Origin: Rhipicephalus microplus
Taxonomy: Eukaryota > Arthropoda > Arachnida > Ixodida > Ixodidae
DNA: 64,000 nt
Reading direction: 5' to 3'
Assembly: GCF_043290135.1 (NCBI RefSeq)
Contig: NC_134701.1
Coordinates: 60,818,502 to 60,882,501, forward strand
Below the pieces are notes generated by a model. The model worked only from the letters and a program-made list of their open reading frames with translations. It made no database searches and had not been told where the DNA came from. A program made the translations under genes and the position numbers. Below, piece by piece: positions 22,158-32,823 of this stretch; the stretch's first letter is position 1, and every line of letters begins with the position of its first letter.

Positions 22158-23669
22158 AACATATGCACCTTCAACGGTAGTTACGACAGGCTCCATGCTT
22201 GAAATAACGCTTGAAATGAGGTATATTCATCGAGCTGCGGGAACGGACAACTTGAACTTGTTAATCGTGAGTGAACTGCTTTTGTAGGTATTATTACACA
22301 GCGCTAGTGGGACGTCTGCAGCAGTTCTACCTGAGAAGGCTGCCAGTGACTTCCCATGGTATCACGTGCCCACGGGGCTGTTGCAGATGCCCAAGTAAAA
22401 AAGCTAGCACCGATATGCGTGCTGTAGTGTAAACGATTGAATCACTCATACAAGAGTGATGCTATAACTTATCACGGGTGAATAATTCCTCATGGCGCAC
22501 TTGAAAGCTTTAGTACTGCGAACGTATCGTACGTGGCTGCTTTGCGTACGTACGGACGGCACCTTTCGTGCACTGTGCATGCGCAGACTGCAACGCGCAC
22601 GTATCGCGTTACGTACGTAGCGCGTCTTCGTTGGCGACAGCGTGAAACTTCGTTTCGCGAAATGGCGCCGTCAAAAACGAGCACCGGCAAAAAGAGGGCA
22701 ATAATTCAGCTCGCACAATTGGATTGGCTCTAATTGGCTTTCAACAACACGTACTTCTATATGCATCTACCAGATGGCGCAACACGCTTCACGTCCGTTA
22801 CGTACGCGGGTAATACAGCATACTAAAAGTCCATTCGTGGCAAACGATGCCACGTAACGCAAAGCGCTTGCGCGATCAGTACCCAGCACCACTCCGTAGT
22901 ACTAAATCTATGTTCTATATGCGCGGCCGAAAGTTTTTCATATCGTTTTAAGATATGTTTTAGCATACGTCATAACACCATGTCCATCAGTACTCGAGTG
23001 TACAGCAAGCTCCTGCTCGTGGCAACGTGAAAAAATCGCCTGTATAGAGACGCGCTGTATCAAATATTTCTTGTTGGCTTCAAGACAGCAGTTTGAGTTG
23101 CATGTATTGCCACACATATTTTTTATTTTACTGTTGCTCTATTTAGCTTACGCCTATAACACTGTCAGCAATGCTGAGCGTAAACCTCGCGTATGGTGTT
23201 CGAGAATATTCACGGTAGCAGTACATCATTTCGTTAACATTGCGTGCAACACGGAAGCACTACAGATTCTTCTGGAAATTACTTGGCCACTAATGATAAC
23301 GCTGGAATATTTGAGGGCACATGCATAAGCCGACGTTCGTCACTCCTTGTCAGTTTACCGACGGGTGACGCTCTATTCGCCGCTATCAGGGCCACTTTTT
23401 ATCACTCTAATATGACCTTCAATTTACTGGCCACAAGTTTGGCTAAATAGATCGTTTCTTATTTGACACGCCAACGGTAGCCTTCGTCAACGACATGACT
23501 ACGTGGCATCTGGTAAAGGTGTTGTGCGTTCATTTTCAGCATGCGCACGTCAAGCAGTGAACCCAGTCCCAGTCTTCAAGAAGCAATCAATGCCGACCTC
23601 GACGAGCGAGCTAACCGCAGGCAACAAAGGCTACCCCCAGAGCTCAAGCTAGTACCAAGTAGAGCTTGA
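22158..23669. other. unassigned stretch with acgtacgt-rich patches
   Basis: No gene is recognised. Between 22520 and 22860 several cgtacgtac and gttacgtacg motifs occur in both orientations, plus a small hairpin CGTGGCA-AACGA-TGCCACG at 22836-22854. These could be the degraded ends of a foldback element. Another small hairpin, ATCACTC-ATACAA-GAGTGAT, is at 22441-22460. Confidence 0.45.
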
Positions 23670-23960
23670 AAGACCAAGGTCACGAATAAGTGCGACAACT
23701 GTGACGGCGACTGAACCAACACCTGTTACGGTTTCGATGCAGTAGCCGAGGGAGCCACCGACATTCCGTGAATCATCATTTATTACTACGAGACTTGGCT
23801 GAAGACGTGTGACCGAGTGGCCACCTTCAGTCACTGGGACTCAATAGAGAACAGCAGCGCGTCGTCTTCTACCTCGAAGATAGAGTAAGGACGTGGTTCG
23901 AGAGTGAGAAGTCTTGTGGGCATTCATTAAACTCGTCTTCTTCGTCTGTAGATTACCATC
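23670..23960 (+). pseudogene. Ty3/Gypsy gag fragment 1
   Basis: With frame changes, the + strand reads PREPPTFR, then YYETWLKTCDRVATFSHWDS, then QQRVVFYLEDRVRTWFE. This order is characteristic of Ty3/Gypsy gag capsid regions (PPxF, W, FxxW, then Y-L-E-G-A-RTWF). Multiple frameshifts exist. It ends near 23960. Confidence 0.65.
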
Positions 23961-24059
23961 ACCATTTTCATGTATGAGCATCATTATTCTGGGTTTATCG
24001 CAGCTGCTAGCCGTCATGTTCTTGGGTGAAAGAACGGTCGTAAAAAAACAAGACCTCAT

Positions 24060-24600
24060 ACATGGTGCAGGCTGCTGTTAGATCTGCCGTACTCCAATCG
24101 CCCGCTTTACCTAATGAAGCTTCGCTCCGGTCACCACTTGGGCCAGCTGTCCGGCAAGATGTCAGAAAACGACCAGGTCGGCACTGCACCCGCTTCCTCT
24201 CCAGCACCGCAAGCCACGCGTTCTCACGTCAACAGCCACCAGTTGGAGCACCATCTCGTCGCTGGTATGTGCGACGTTGTGGAGGACCAGCTAGACGATT
24301 TCGCGCATGTCAGTTTTGCTAACCGATGGTATCACACTTACAAACTTATTCATGTCGCCTTATACCTCACGGGTGTGTCAAAGACGTGGTTCTTCAGCCA
24401 CCTGATGAATATTTCTGACTGGACTACGTTCGAAGATTTGTTTTTAGAGGTGCTTTATAAGATGATGAATTGCCGAGCAATTTCATCACGCAAAAAGTGC
24501 TTTGTGCGTGCCAACATGTCATTCTGATCTCGATCAGTCGAAGCCGTGATCGAGTCACGCTGTTGCAAAAAAACTGCTAAAGGTCGCAAAATGGTTCAGC
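24060..24600 (+). pseudogene. Ty3/Gypsy gag fragment 2, different family
   Basis: The frame beginning at 24114 (MKLRSGH...) contains VSFANRWYHTYKLIHVALYL, then TGVSKTWF and ISDWTTFEDLFLEVL. This matches the gag capsid pattern NRW...KL..V..YL.G.AKTWF...W..F. It stops at 24525-24527. The next segment reads on in another frame. The sequence differs clearly from the fragment just upstream, so two gag-like remnants lie side by side. Pol does not follow here; only distant integrase remnants occur at 29946-31385. Confidence 0.72.
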
Positions 24601-24954
24601 CATGAGAGACTAGAAAATACTACACACGCAAGCGCTGAGCTTCCAGCGGCATTTTCATTTAATAAACACATGAAATATGTAGTTAACCGCGTGACTGCGC
24701 TGCTGTACGTCCACAAAACCACGACACCTCAAAGTAGTAAGCTTCTACTCAACAATAGTTACTACGAAAAATAAGAACTGTTGTTGATCTGAAGCTTAAT
24801 ACTTTATTGTGCCGTGGTTGTGTGAATGTGAAGCGGCGCAGGCGCACGGTTACCTATGCATTTCTTGTCTTTCTTTATTAAAACTTTGTTGTAAGTTTAG
24901 CGCTCATGAATATCGCACTACCTTATTATCTCTCACTGCTGAGGTTTCAGCTGC

Positions 24955-26190
24955 TTTTATTTATTTACTTACGTAGTTTTTATTTATTTACCTATTTACT
25001 TCTTGATTTTTATTCATTCACCTATTTATTTATTACTGCCAGCTTTCTTTGCATGCTATAAGCAGGATTGAGTTGTACAAAGGAACAGGTTGCACAAAAA
25101 AGAAGAAAATAATTAACTGCGCATACACCTTAACAAAAAAAGGGTAACATTATGGGACCTGTCATAAACAGTATTCCGAGCAAATGAAACATCAGAATCA
25201 ATAGAATAGACAAACCACACAGAGTATTGCAGGTGAATGTGCCGGGACTCATATACATGGATCAAGAAAACAAAATAAGGGAATGACAAAAGGAAAAAAC
25301 ATGTAAAGAATGCGCAATTCGGCCCTTGCTTACACAGCGGTCAGCTCAGCAACAAAAAGAATATGTTTATTATTGTTTTTATTGTACCCGTACGCTATCT
25401 GGAACCGTGCGATTGCTTGGGAAGTGCCTTGAGTCATAGATTAACAAGAGCGTGGGCAAACGATGGTATTTTTGGGCTTTGCAGCACATATTCAGGCCAT
25501 GCATTCCATTCGCAGATGGCACGAGAAAAAAAGACTGTTTAAGAAGTTATTTAAGCAGGAATATTCAGTTCGCTAGAGCGAATGAGATGAGCAAGTAGGG
25601 AGGGCGCCGGCTCTATGGTTTGATGTACAAATCCTTGTCTACTATGACGTGTTCGTGGCGAATCAGGTATACCTATTTAGGTCTCTCTCGATAGCGTTGT
25701 ATCTCTAGAGTTTCAAAAATCGAACCCTGTATTAAAGCACTGACAGAAGTCGGACAATCGCAGGAATTGAAAATGAATATGACTGATTTTTGTTGTATGT
25801 TTTGATTTCACTTGTGGTTGACTGGGTGCAAGGAACCCAGACAGGAGCAGCACATTCTAACAATGGCCTAGTGTATGTCTTGTCTGCCGACAACTTCATA
25901 TGACTGGTACATTTAGACAAGGTTCTCGTGAGATATGCAAGTTTTTTTATGACTTTATTTTAAAGGTAGGCAATGAGATTATTCCTTCTATCGTCCGACG
26001 TGATCACTAGACGAAGGTATTTATATTCAGTAACAAACAAAAAGTTATGACCACTGACGCTGTATACGAAGAGTATAGAATTCTTTTTCGTATTAAGACC
26101 ATCAAAACTGTGCTGTTTAGGTTAAGCCAAATTTGTAATTCTAAGCACCATGTTGCTATTGCGGAGGACATTGAATTCAACCTGATCGGC
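24955..26190 (-). mobile_element. CR1/L2-like LINE 3' portion, degraded
   Basis: Read on the - strand from about 26190: a region resembling the post-catalytic thumb (TWCLELQIWLNLNSTVLM), then EYKYLRLVITSDDRRNNLIA, then KLSADKTYTRPLLECAAPVW with VPCTQSTTSEI in frame 25732-25920. This is the Y-K-Y-L-G and RP-L-EYA-VW-P pattern of CR1/L2 ORF2. It ends in an A/T-rich tail of AAAT/AAAG-type repeats at 24955-25035. Frameshifts are frequent. The 5' part, including the catalytic YADD motif, is absent. Confidence 0.7.
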
Positions 26191-26889
26191 TGGATTCATC
26201 GTTCGACTTCAGAGAACATGATTTCAGCCAGCCCATATCTTTCCTCACCGATGTCGGCTGCGAAAATGTTCGCCAGGCGGCAAAACCGTTCGTACCAGCG
26301 ATATAGTAACCATATATGATTCATACGGTACAAGAGTAGCACATAGCTCCACCATCTTGCCAGGCTAGCAACTACAGCTATGCGGCAAAGTCACCCTCTG
26401 TTTTTGCGGGGCCATGCGTACCGTGTTTAATATCGACATGCTTGGCTTGCCTCCTTCACGTGCTGTTTGCAGTGCTTGAAGGCCGCTTTTCTTTCTGATT
26501 GTCAACAAAGCGAAACGTAACAGCTGACTAAATAGCGTCGCAAAAAAGAGCGACGTACTTGCTCAGCATGTGGCGAAAAGGGGAGAATAAAAATTACCTT
26601 CTGTTGTCTTGAGAAATTCCCATTTCGCGACTTTGTTCTTTAATTTTGGACCGGATAACGAGCGCGAACGTTCAGTATTCTCGTTACGCTGGAGAGATGC
26701 AATATTTGTTGACTTTGGCGGTACATATGAAATCACCCGATTAGTTTCGGTCAACATAACTCAATGAAGAGTTATGTCTGAGACTTTTGAAGTGCCTGAA
26801 GGTATGACGGCGTGCTATTTGCACAATTTGCGTTGTGTGACGCACGGTGGTTACTTCGCTATTTTAAAGTCATTCATCACAGATGTAAA
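26191..26889. other. unassigned stretch
   Basis: No gene, RNA or repeat that I can recognise. Possibly an upstream continuation of the degraded LINE, but no motif supports it. Confidence 0.4.
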
Positions 26890-26892
26890 CGC

Positions 26893-27140
26893 ACCTAGCC
26901 GTGGTGGTGTAGTGGCTAAGGTACTCGGTACTGACCGGTAGTTTCTGACCCAGAGGTCGCGGGATCAAATCCGGGCTGTGGCGGCTGCATTTTCAATAGA
27001 GGTGAAAATGCTGTGGACCCGTATGTTCAGGTTTGGGCACACGTAAAAGAACCCCCGGTGGTCGAAATTTGCTTAGCCCTCCACTACAATGCATCTCTTG
27101 ATCTAATGGTGGTTTTAGGACGTTAAACTTCACATATCAT
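26893..27140 (+). mobile_element. tRNA-derived SINE (Ruka-like), full-length form
   Basis: The copy starts with a tRNA-like head (tagccgtggtggtgtagtgg) with an A-box-like segment at about 26903-26920 and a B-box-like gggatcaaatcc at 26961-26972. It then has the shared body (ggtttgggcacacgtaaaag, aacccccggtggtcgaaatt, gccctccactaca) and a tail ggtggttttaggacgtt. The A-to-B spacing is longer than in the copy at 4852-5062 because of an extra stretch, ctgaccggtagttt. It cannot fold as a functional tRNA and is not called as one. Confidence 0.8.
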
Positions 27141-27228
27141 TCAAGTTCACCAAGTTACACATGTAAACGCGAATTCCTACCTGATATGCAGTCTACAAAA
27201 AGTAAGTTTAACTCTCAACTGAAAGTTT

Positions 27229-27425
27229 TGTCATAGTTCTGTGGTTGAGTACTCAAATGCCACGTAAAAAACTCTGGTTTGATTCCCAAGAGCAACACGT
27301 ATGCATTTCACGCAAATATTTCTTTTTTATTCAATTTGGTGTAATAGTGGACACGGACACCGGTGGTGGTGAACATCTATGGCACCAAAATCGGCCGTTG
27401 TGAATTCATAAGAGGTATTGCAGTG
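27229..27425 (+). mobile_element. possible second tRNA-derived SINE family
   Basis: A head with gtggttgagtact (A-box-like) and ggtttgattccc (B-box-like, about 27280-27291) is followed by a body with gtggacacggacaccggtgg and ggcaccaaaatcggccg. The head spacing fits a tRNA-derived promoter. Only one copy is in the window, so the family assignment rests on layout and on memory of similar tick repeats. Confidence 0.5.
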
Positions 27426-28369
27426 AAATTCAGGAAACTCTACAACCGTGCTCTTCAAGGTACGTCTTTGGTGAATACATATATTTCCTTTTCAGGAAGA
27501 TAGGTAGTTGCGCTGCGTTTGAACAGATATGATTGCTCAACAAACAACGGTGCAGTTCTCTTTGAACATGTGCACTACAAACAAAAGAGCAGTGGCATGC
27601 GGTATTATTGGCAAAGGTATGAAATTGGTGAAACGTATTTTACCAGTTTACCTAGACATTGTAACATTCAGATGGCGAGGGTGGTGGAACTGCAAAGCGG
27701 GTGCGAACATAGTGCTTTTCCAGTGCATGAATTCCATACATTAGGTGTACGCAGAAAGTAGCGCAGGCTGGCAATTCTCTTTTCCAAACCTTGACCAACG
27801 AACGCCACGCCGCCTCATTTTTACGTTCGTGGATTGACGGCAGCAAAGCGCAAGCGATTCACTTTTGGCGGGTGACAGAACGAATTCGACTGCGCGCCAA
27901 TGTAAACGTGGTGAGCGATGCTGTGTTGGTGTTGTGCCTGGTGAGTGACGCGTTGTGCGTGTTATAGAAGCCGTTGGGCGGAGAAAACTCCAGAAATAAT
28001 TTTCAGAAGTGGTGTTCAAAGAAACCGCATTGATGTCGAGGATCTTTCAGTGTACGTAAAACGCACCGTGAGTGGCAGCGACGATGAACGACCAGCTGAT
28101 AATTAACGATACTGAGTTGCACTTCCCGTCCCCTCTTGAGTTAATGCTTTTTCATGCTCGTAGGTCACTTTGATTGTATTTATGATGTGATGTGCTTCAG
28201 CGAGCAAAAAATAAAAAGATAGTTTTTCTTGTGCATTGCATGCAGCCCATTTACAGTGGATAATACGGAGCGGCGCATGTCACCAACGCGCTAGAGCTCA
28301 ACCAGCGAAGCGAATGATTACAGCTATCAAACGTGCAGTTATGACTGCAGTGCACGCCTCTCTGTTAAC
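27426..28369. other. unassigned stretch
   Basis: The + strand frame at 27519-27761 is open for 80 codons but matches no family I know. Nothing else is recognisable. Confidence 0.4.
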
Positions 28370-28762
28370 GTCTCTTGCACTTGGATACAAGCGTTCACTT
28401 GTATCCGTTTTGATTTCCTTGTTGCGATCGCGCTGTACCACCTCCAACTCCGAGTGCAATGAATTGCACACTGTTAGAGTCTGATCATACCTGTTAGACA
28501 ACCGCTGCTTAATGAGAAGTTAACTGCTTGTGTTCTGTTGAATAAGCAACGCCATGGAGTTTACAGCGCAAGTAATGACGAGGGCGTAATATGTTTGTAA
28601 ACCATCGCTACGTTAAAACATAAGGTTACGTGCAGCCGCGACAGTGCGCTACTCGCCATAGGCCAACTACTGAGTGATTCCCTCAGGCAGGCACGGCACA
28701 AACTATCTCGTAGTGCCGTTCAATTCATACGTCAATTAGAATTCGCGCAGTTTTCTGTAGCA
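28370..28762 (+). repeat. unidentified dispersed repeat X, copy 2, left part
   Basis: Aligns with the - strand of about 16300-15970 (tccgagtg-like, agcgcaagtaatgac, gtaaaccat, cgtgcagccgcgac blocks). It is interrupted by the LINE at 28765-29725 and continues at about 29730. Confidence 0.55.
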
Positions 28763-28764
28763 TG

Positions 28765-29725
28765 CACAGAGAAAGAGAGAGAGAGAGAGATAAGTTTATT
28801 TACAGAAAGGCAGAAAGGTCGCCCTGAGCGATAGCTTGCTCTAGCCTGCTAATCTACACAGGGGGAAGGGAAAGGGGAAAAGAAAGACTAATGGATGAGG
28901 ATGGTGAGATAGAGAGGTGAGTATGTAGTGTTCCTTCTAGCTGAGAGACATTTTATAGCTGCGCATATAGTACAGTTGTTTCCAAAAAGGTTATAATTCT
29001 CTTTTGACCACAGTTGCACTCTTGGTGTCTGGCCAAGGGCCAAACACGGTCTCATCAGCTAATGACCTACTGCGATATAGTTCAGTAGAAGAAATCAGTG
29101 TTTCTCATTCACGTGCGTATGCTGGGCAGGCACAAAATATGTGTTCAAGCGTTTCTGGCACATCACAGTGTTCACAATCAGGACCGGTGTCACTGCGACC
29201 AATCATATGTGCGTAACGTCTTGTATACGCCACACCAAGACGAATGCGGTGGACCATACTTGTGAGTTGCCGTTTCAATTTAGGCGACATGCGGAACCTC
29301 ATTTCCAGATCCCTTTTGTGAAGTCACTGGGGTCGCCGTTCGAGTTTGGTCCAGAGCTGAAGTGTGTACCTGCGCATCACGCAGCGAAGCAAGGCGTTCG
29401 TGTCAGCTCGTGAAAACGCAATGCGTACTTCAGGGGCACTGCTTAAGGCATTTATAGCTTCAGCGTCTGCCTCTTCGTTTCCCATCACGCCGCAATGAGC
29501 GCGAATCCACTGGAAAGTGATAAGATGGCCATTTGTTAAAGTAACCTGAATAAGTTCTGTGATTTCTATTGCCAAGTTGTAATACGGACCTTTCTTCAAG
29601 ATGAAATTAATGGTTTGTAACGCGGGTTCGGCATCACGCGCAGGATTACGTAGGGCGTCCTTGATGCACAATTGCTCAGCTGACACCACCTCCGTTCGAC
29701 TGCGGCAAGAAATGAGGTAGCGAAC
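28765..29725 (-). mobile_element. I/R1-type LINE 3' fragment with RNase H domain
   Basis: This 5'-truncated LINE on the - strand has an RNase H remnant and cysteine-rich C-terminus (29105-29689), a 3' UTR and a short CT/GA-rich tail at 28765-28792. Having RNase H after the reverse transcriptase separates it from the CR1/L2-type copies in the window. It is inserted into repeat X. Confidence 0.75.
29105..29689 (-). pseudogene. LINE RNase H and C-terminal zinc-knuckle remnant
   Basis: In one frame on the - strand the sequence first gives an RNase H segment with ALQTINFILKKGPYYNLA, then TFQWIRAHCGVMGNEEADAE. The W-I-x-x-HCG-x-x-GNEEAD block holds the last acidic active-site residue of the family. 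A single in-frame stop (near 29324) separates it from a C-terminal region with MVHRIRLGVAYTRRYAHMIG and CEHCDVPETLEHIFCACP. The latter is the C-x2-C-x7-H-x4-C element typical of I-type LINE proteins. The first RNase H half is missing, so the domain cannot act. Confidence 0.85.
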
Positions 29726-29729
29726 ATTT

Positions 29730-29945
29730 AGCAGTGCCTCTTCTTTGCAAAACTACTTTGGTCCAATATACATTTATTCGACGATCAAGACTTCATCCCG
29801 GTGAAAGCGGAACGGAACGTACGTCCGTGCGTCCTATCTTTTCCTATGCTTGTTCACGGGTGGATCAATCTCCCGCTGCCATCTCGGATCACGCTGCGTG
29901 CCACCTATTGCCCGTGAGCATTGCGAATAAGAAAGCCCATTTTGG
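29730..29945 (+). repeat. unidentified dispersed repeat X, copy 2, right part
   Basis: Aligns with the - strand of 15840-15640 (catttattcgacgatcaaga, gtacgtccgtgcgtccta, gtgccacctattgcccgtga, cattgcgaat). Together with 28370-28762 it makes one copy split by the LINE, with about 100 bp of copy 1 having no counterpart. It runs directly into the Gypsy remnant. Confidence 0.6.
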
Positions 29946-31385
29946 GTAGCTACAGGCCGCCACGCGCTCTGCTAGTGTAACTCTTCCTCAGGGTGTCTTG
30001 ACCACTGGGCTTTGCGCATGCATCAAGATTCTTTCTCTCGGTTGTGTACAAATATGGCTGCCTGCACCAGGATGCTGATTGCCTCTCCCGGTACCTCATT
30101 GACGATCTTGTTGCCCCAAAGACGAACACGGTGCACTCCATCTTCTCAGTTTACGACTTCATTCACATTGGGGAAGAACAGAGAAAGGATCCACTGCTGC
30201 TTCACATCATCAGCCATACAGAGTCTTCCCCTACAGACGCCTGCGTCCGTCAACTTGTGTTACATGAGTGCATTGTATACCACCACAGATTCTGACCTGA
30301 CGGTCCTGAACTACTTATTGTCGTCCCTAAGCAATTGCGACGCAGCGTTTTCGCTGAACTTCACGATGTGTCAACAGCAGGGGAATTTGGCGTATCTCGC
30401 GTACACGAGCGCGTATGGCGCCATTTCTACTGACCAGGCCTTGCTCGCTCGGTACGCTGATGCGTCACACGTTTGAAATACGTCACCGTCACAAAAAACA
30501 TCGCTGCTACCCGCTAGCTATCTCCTATCAATCAGCATACCCACGGAACCATATTACGAAGTTGGGTTAGACCTGCTTTGTCATTTTCCTAAATCAACAG
30601 TAAGCAACTAGTGGATAGCCATGGCTAGTGATTACGCCGCATGATACTCTATTGCTCAAGCCCTACCAATGAGTAGTGCGACAGACGTTGCTGACATCCT
30701 GTTACGTGGCGTTTAATTGATTCACCCTGCGTCAAAACAGCTGCTCACAGATTGTGGTCGTATATTTCTCTTCTAAGTCATGGCCGACATCACGCATTAC
30801 CGTTCCACGCAGCACTAAGTGACCCACAAACCATTGGCCTCACGGAACGCTTTAATTGTACTCTTACACACATGCTATAATGTATGTATCACGAGACTAT
30901 CGAGACTGCGCTTTTGCACCACCCTACGCGACGCTTGTGTTCAACTTGTCCTCACACGACACAGCAGGCTTTTCATCTTTCTGCCTCTTGTATGGAAGGG
31001 AGCCGACGTTACCCCGGACATCATTAAATTAAGCACCTCGTCCACCAGCGAGTATGCTCGGGACACTATTGCGCGAGCCGACCATGCCCGTGATCTCGCC
31101 TGTGCTCATTCGCTGGCGTCGCAGAGAAAGCAACGACGTAGTTACGATGCTTCGCGTCACGACACACATTTCACTCTGGGTACCCTTGTGTTACTCTGGT
31201 CTCCTCATCGTACATTGGGCATATCTGAAAAACTTTCGGCCGCTGCACGGGACCTTATTATGTATTGCGGCTGCCTGTTACTTATGTGAATGGCCTCATT
31301 TTTTCGTCGTCATCAGTGCAGTTCAGTGATGTTCACGTGTCAAGTCTCAAGGTCTACCACTCAGCTTCTGAGGACTACCTCTAAA
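29946..31385 (+). pseudogene. Ty3/Gypsy pol remnant: RNase H end and integrase
   Basis: Across three frames the + strand preserves, in order, the end of a Gypsy RNase H (YKYGCLHQDADCLSRYLID near 30045), an integrase N-terminal zinc region (about 30300-30470: VVPKQLRRSVFAELHDVSTA, FGVSRVHERVWRHFY) and core pieces. The core pieces are EVGLDLLCHFPKS near 30560 and IGLTERFNCTLTHML near 30835, with the E of the DDE triad. The C-terminal part (31030-31385) has TSSTSEYARDTIARADHARD, RSYDASRHDTHFTLGTLVLL and VSSLKVYHSASEDYL, resembling the GPY/F module and end of Ty3/Gypsy integrase. Many stops and indels are present. Confidence 0.82.
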
Positions 31386-32339
31386 GTTTCGGGGCGGCAA
31401 TTCCGCCACAGCCGTGGGTCACATTAGGCACCAGTTTCATAGTGTTCAACAAGATTAAAGAGATCACGACAGCAGATAGACTGGCGCGAGCTGTTCTTAT
31501 TGGCCACTCAGCCCAAATAATCAGTTGGAAATGCATATATTTTCTCAAGTCATTGTCTTTAGCATCTGTGTTCTCAGCAAGAATAAATACTCCACATGAG
31601 CCAGTACCGTCTGCTAGCCCCATATCCTGCAAGTGGCCGCATTTATTCGCGGTGCAGACGATTCTTGTGACGACCAGCTCAGCACAGCCAGTGTCGTCCT
31701 CCAAAGTACCTGGCATTTCAGCAAGACAAGTCACAGCATGCTCATGACCGACTACCACCTAAATGCCAGTGCAGCCCTCCAGAGACGACTTCTCCAGCTC
31801 TGCCTGTTTCTAGTCATGGCCAAGTGTACTGATAAACAGCGACAATCGAGCTATCACTCCCACGCTCACCCTGCGCGAGAAGACGAGGAAGACGAGAGGA
31901 CAATAGGCCCAATCGTCATACCATATGGCACGTTGTCTCTTATTTCTCCCTGACAATGGTGCAGTCGTAGAAGGCCTTTGGTGAACCTCAGCTGCCAGCT
32001 TCAGGTTCCACGTATTCCTGAAGAACGCCATCCTGCTTCCTCGCTGATAGATCCCGCAAGGCGACCATCGCGGCAAGTATCCATTCCACCACCAACGGGC
32101 AGCGTCCGGGCCTCCAATGTTGTTCCGCAAGACCTGTTCGGCAACGCGATAGATTGTGCCAATCATATGCACGGGCTCCTCTTGCCCAGGGAAGGCGTAC
32201 ATGCCTCCTCGCTACCTCGAAATTTGTCGGAGCTTCAACCACCGTCCGCGGACAGCGTCCAGGCCTCCTCGGCGGCTCAACATTGCTTCAAAAACGCCAT
32301 AGTATCTGGACATAGGCCGGGCATGTAGCACGTAGACAG
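31386..32339. other. unidentified degraded repeat-like region
   Basis: No known family recognised. 31615-31765 has a diverged second copy at 34010-34160. 32050-32330 has internal repetition: agcgtccgggcctccaatg and agcgtccaggcctcctcgg each precede a related aacgcgatag/aacgccatag block about 150 bp apart. The region may be non-autonomous element or LTR sequence downstream of the Gypsy remnant. Confidence 0.45.
31615..31765. repeat. unidentified repeat Y, copy 1
   Basis: Shares cctgcaagtggccgcattta, agccagtgtcgtcctc (agccagtgccgtcctc in copy 2), agtacctggcattt and agcatgctca with 34010-34160. Both strands stay open in both copies: the - strand frames share the order TCL, MPGT, ED.TGC, NKCGHLQ and GLA. 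Confidence 0.7.
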
Positions 32340-32545
32340 GATGATTGCTGTTCAGTAAGAGTAACTTACTGGATTCCCAGAGAGGCAAGCGGGTTAGGGG
32401 GAGACAGATGGTTAGGTGAGCAGATGAGATTAAGAAGTTTGGGGGTATAAATTGGCAGCAGCAAGCACAGAAGAAGTTGATTGGTGGAACATGGAAGAGG
32501 CCTCCATCCTGCCGTGGACGCAGTCAGGTTGATGATGCTGATGAT
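32340..32545 (+). mobile_element. RTE-like LINE 3' end
   Basis: Matches 35255-35490 along most of its length (gttagggggagacaga, gcagatgagattaagaag, ataaattggcagcagcaag, gaagttgattggtgg, ccgtggacgcagtcagg). In split frames it reads ADEIKKFGGINWQQQAQ then WWNMEEASILPWTQSG and a stop, the pattern at the C-terminus of RTE-clade ORF2 proteins. A gatgatgctgatgat tail follows, as RTE elements usually end in short repeats. Confidence 0.6.
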
Positions 32546-32742
32546 CAGGTTACGATACTACATCACAAGGGGTCTGCTTGCCTGGAAACGCCGCTGGCAC
32601 TTGCGATTGTATGGATCCCATTCCCACGATTTTGACCAATACTGGATCTCCAGTCCACGCGTCCTTCGTGCTGCATTCTATCACCATAAGTACTGGAGTA
32701 GCTGTATCCTTCGTGGATGCCAATCCTGTCTCAAACCGAATC

Positions 32743-32823
32743 GCTCAACAGCATCGTGGAGCTGTTGAGCGTGGGAATTTTGAGTTGTGAAGAGTTCAAC
32801 AGCATCATGGAGCTCTTGAACTC
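32743..32823. repeat. two adjacent stem-loops with related loops
   Basis: The first is GCTCAACAGC-ATCGTGGA-GCTGTTGAGC (32743-32770, perfect). The second is GAGTTCAACAGC-ATCATGGA-GCTCTTGAACTC (32792-32823, one mismatched pair). The loops differ by one base while the outer stems differ on both arms. No coding frame spans them. Confidence 0.7.

Noticed and set aside
21795..22196. 133-codon - strand frame as a gene
   Set aside because: It spans a probable MITE, overlaps another frame in the same DNA and matches nothing known.
26893..26980. Functional tRNA gene
   Set aside because: It has A- and B-box-like segments but no consistent cloverleaf, and it continues into a SINE body.
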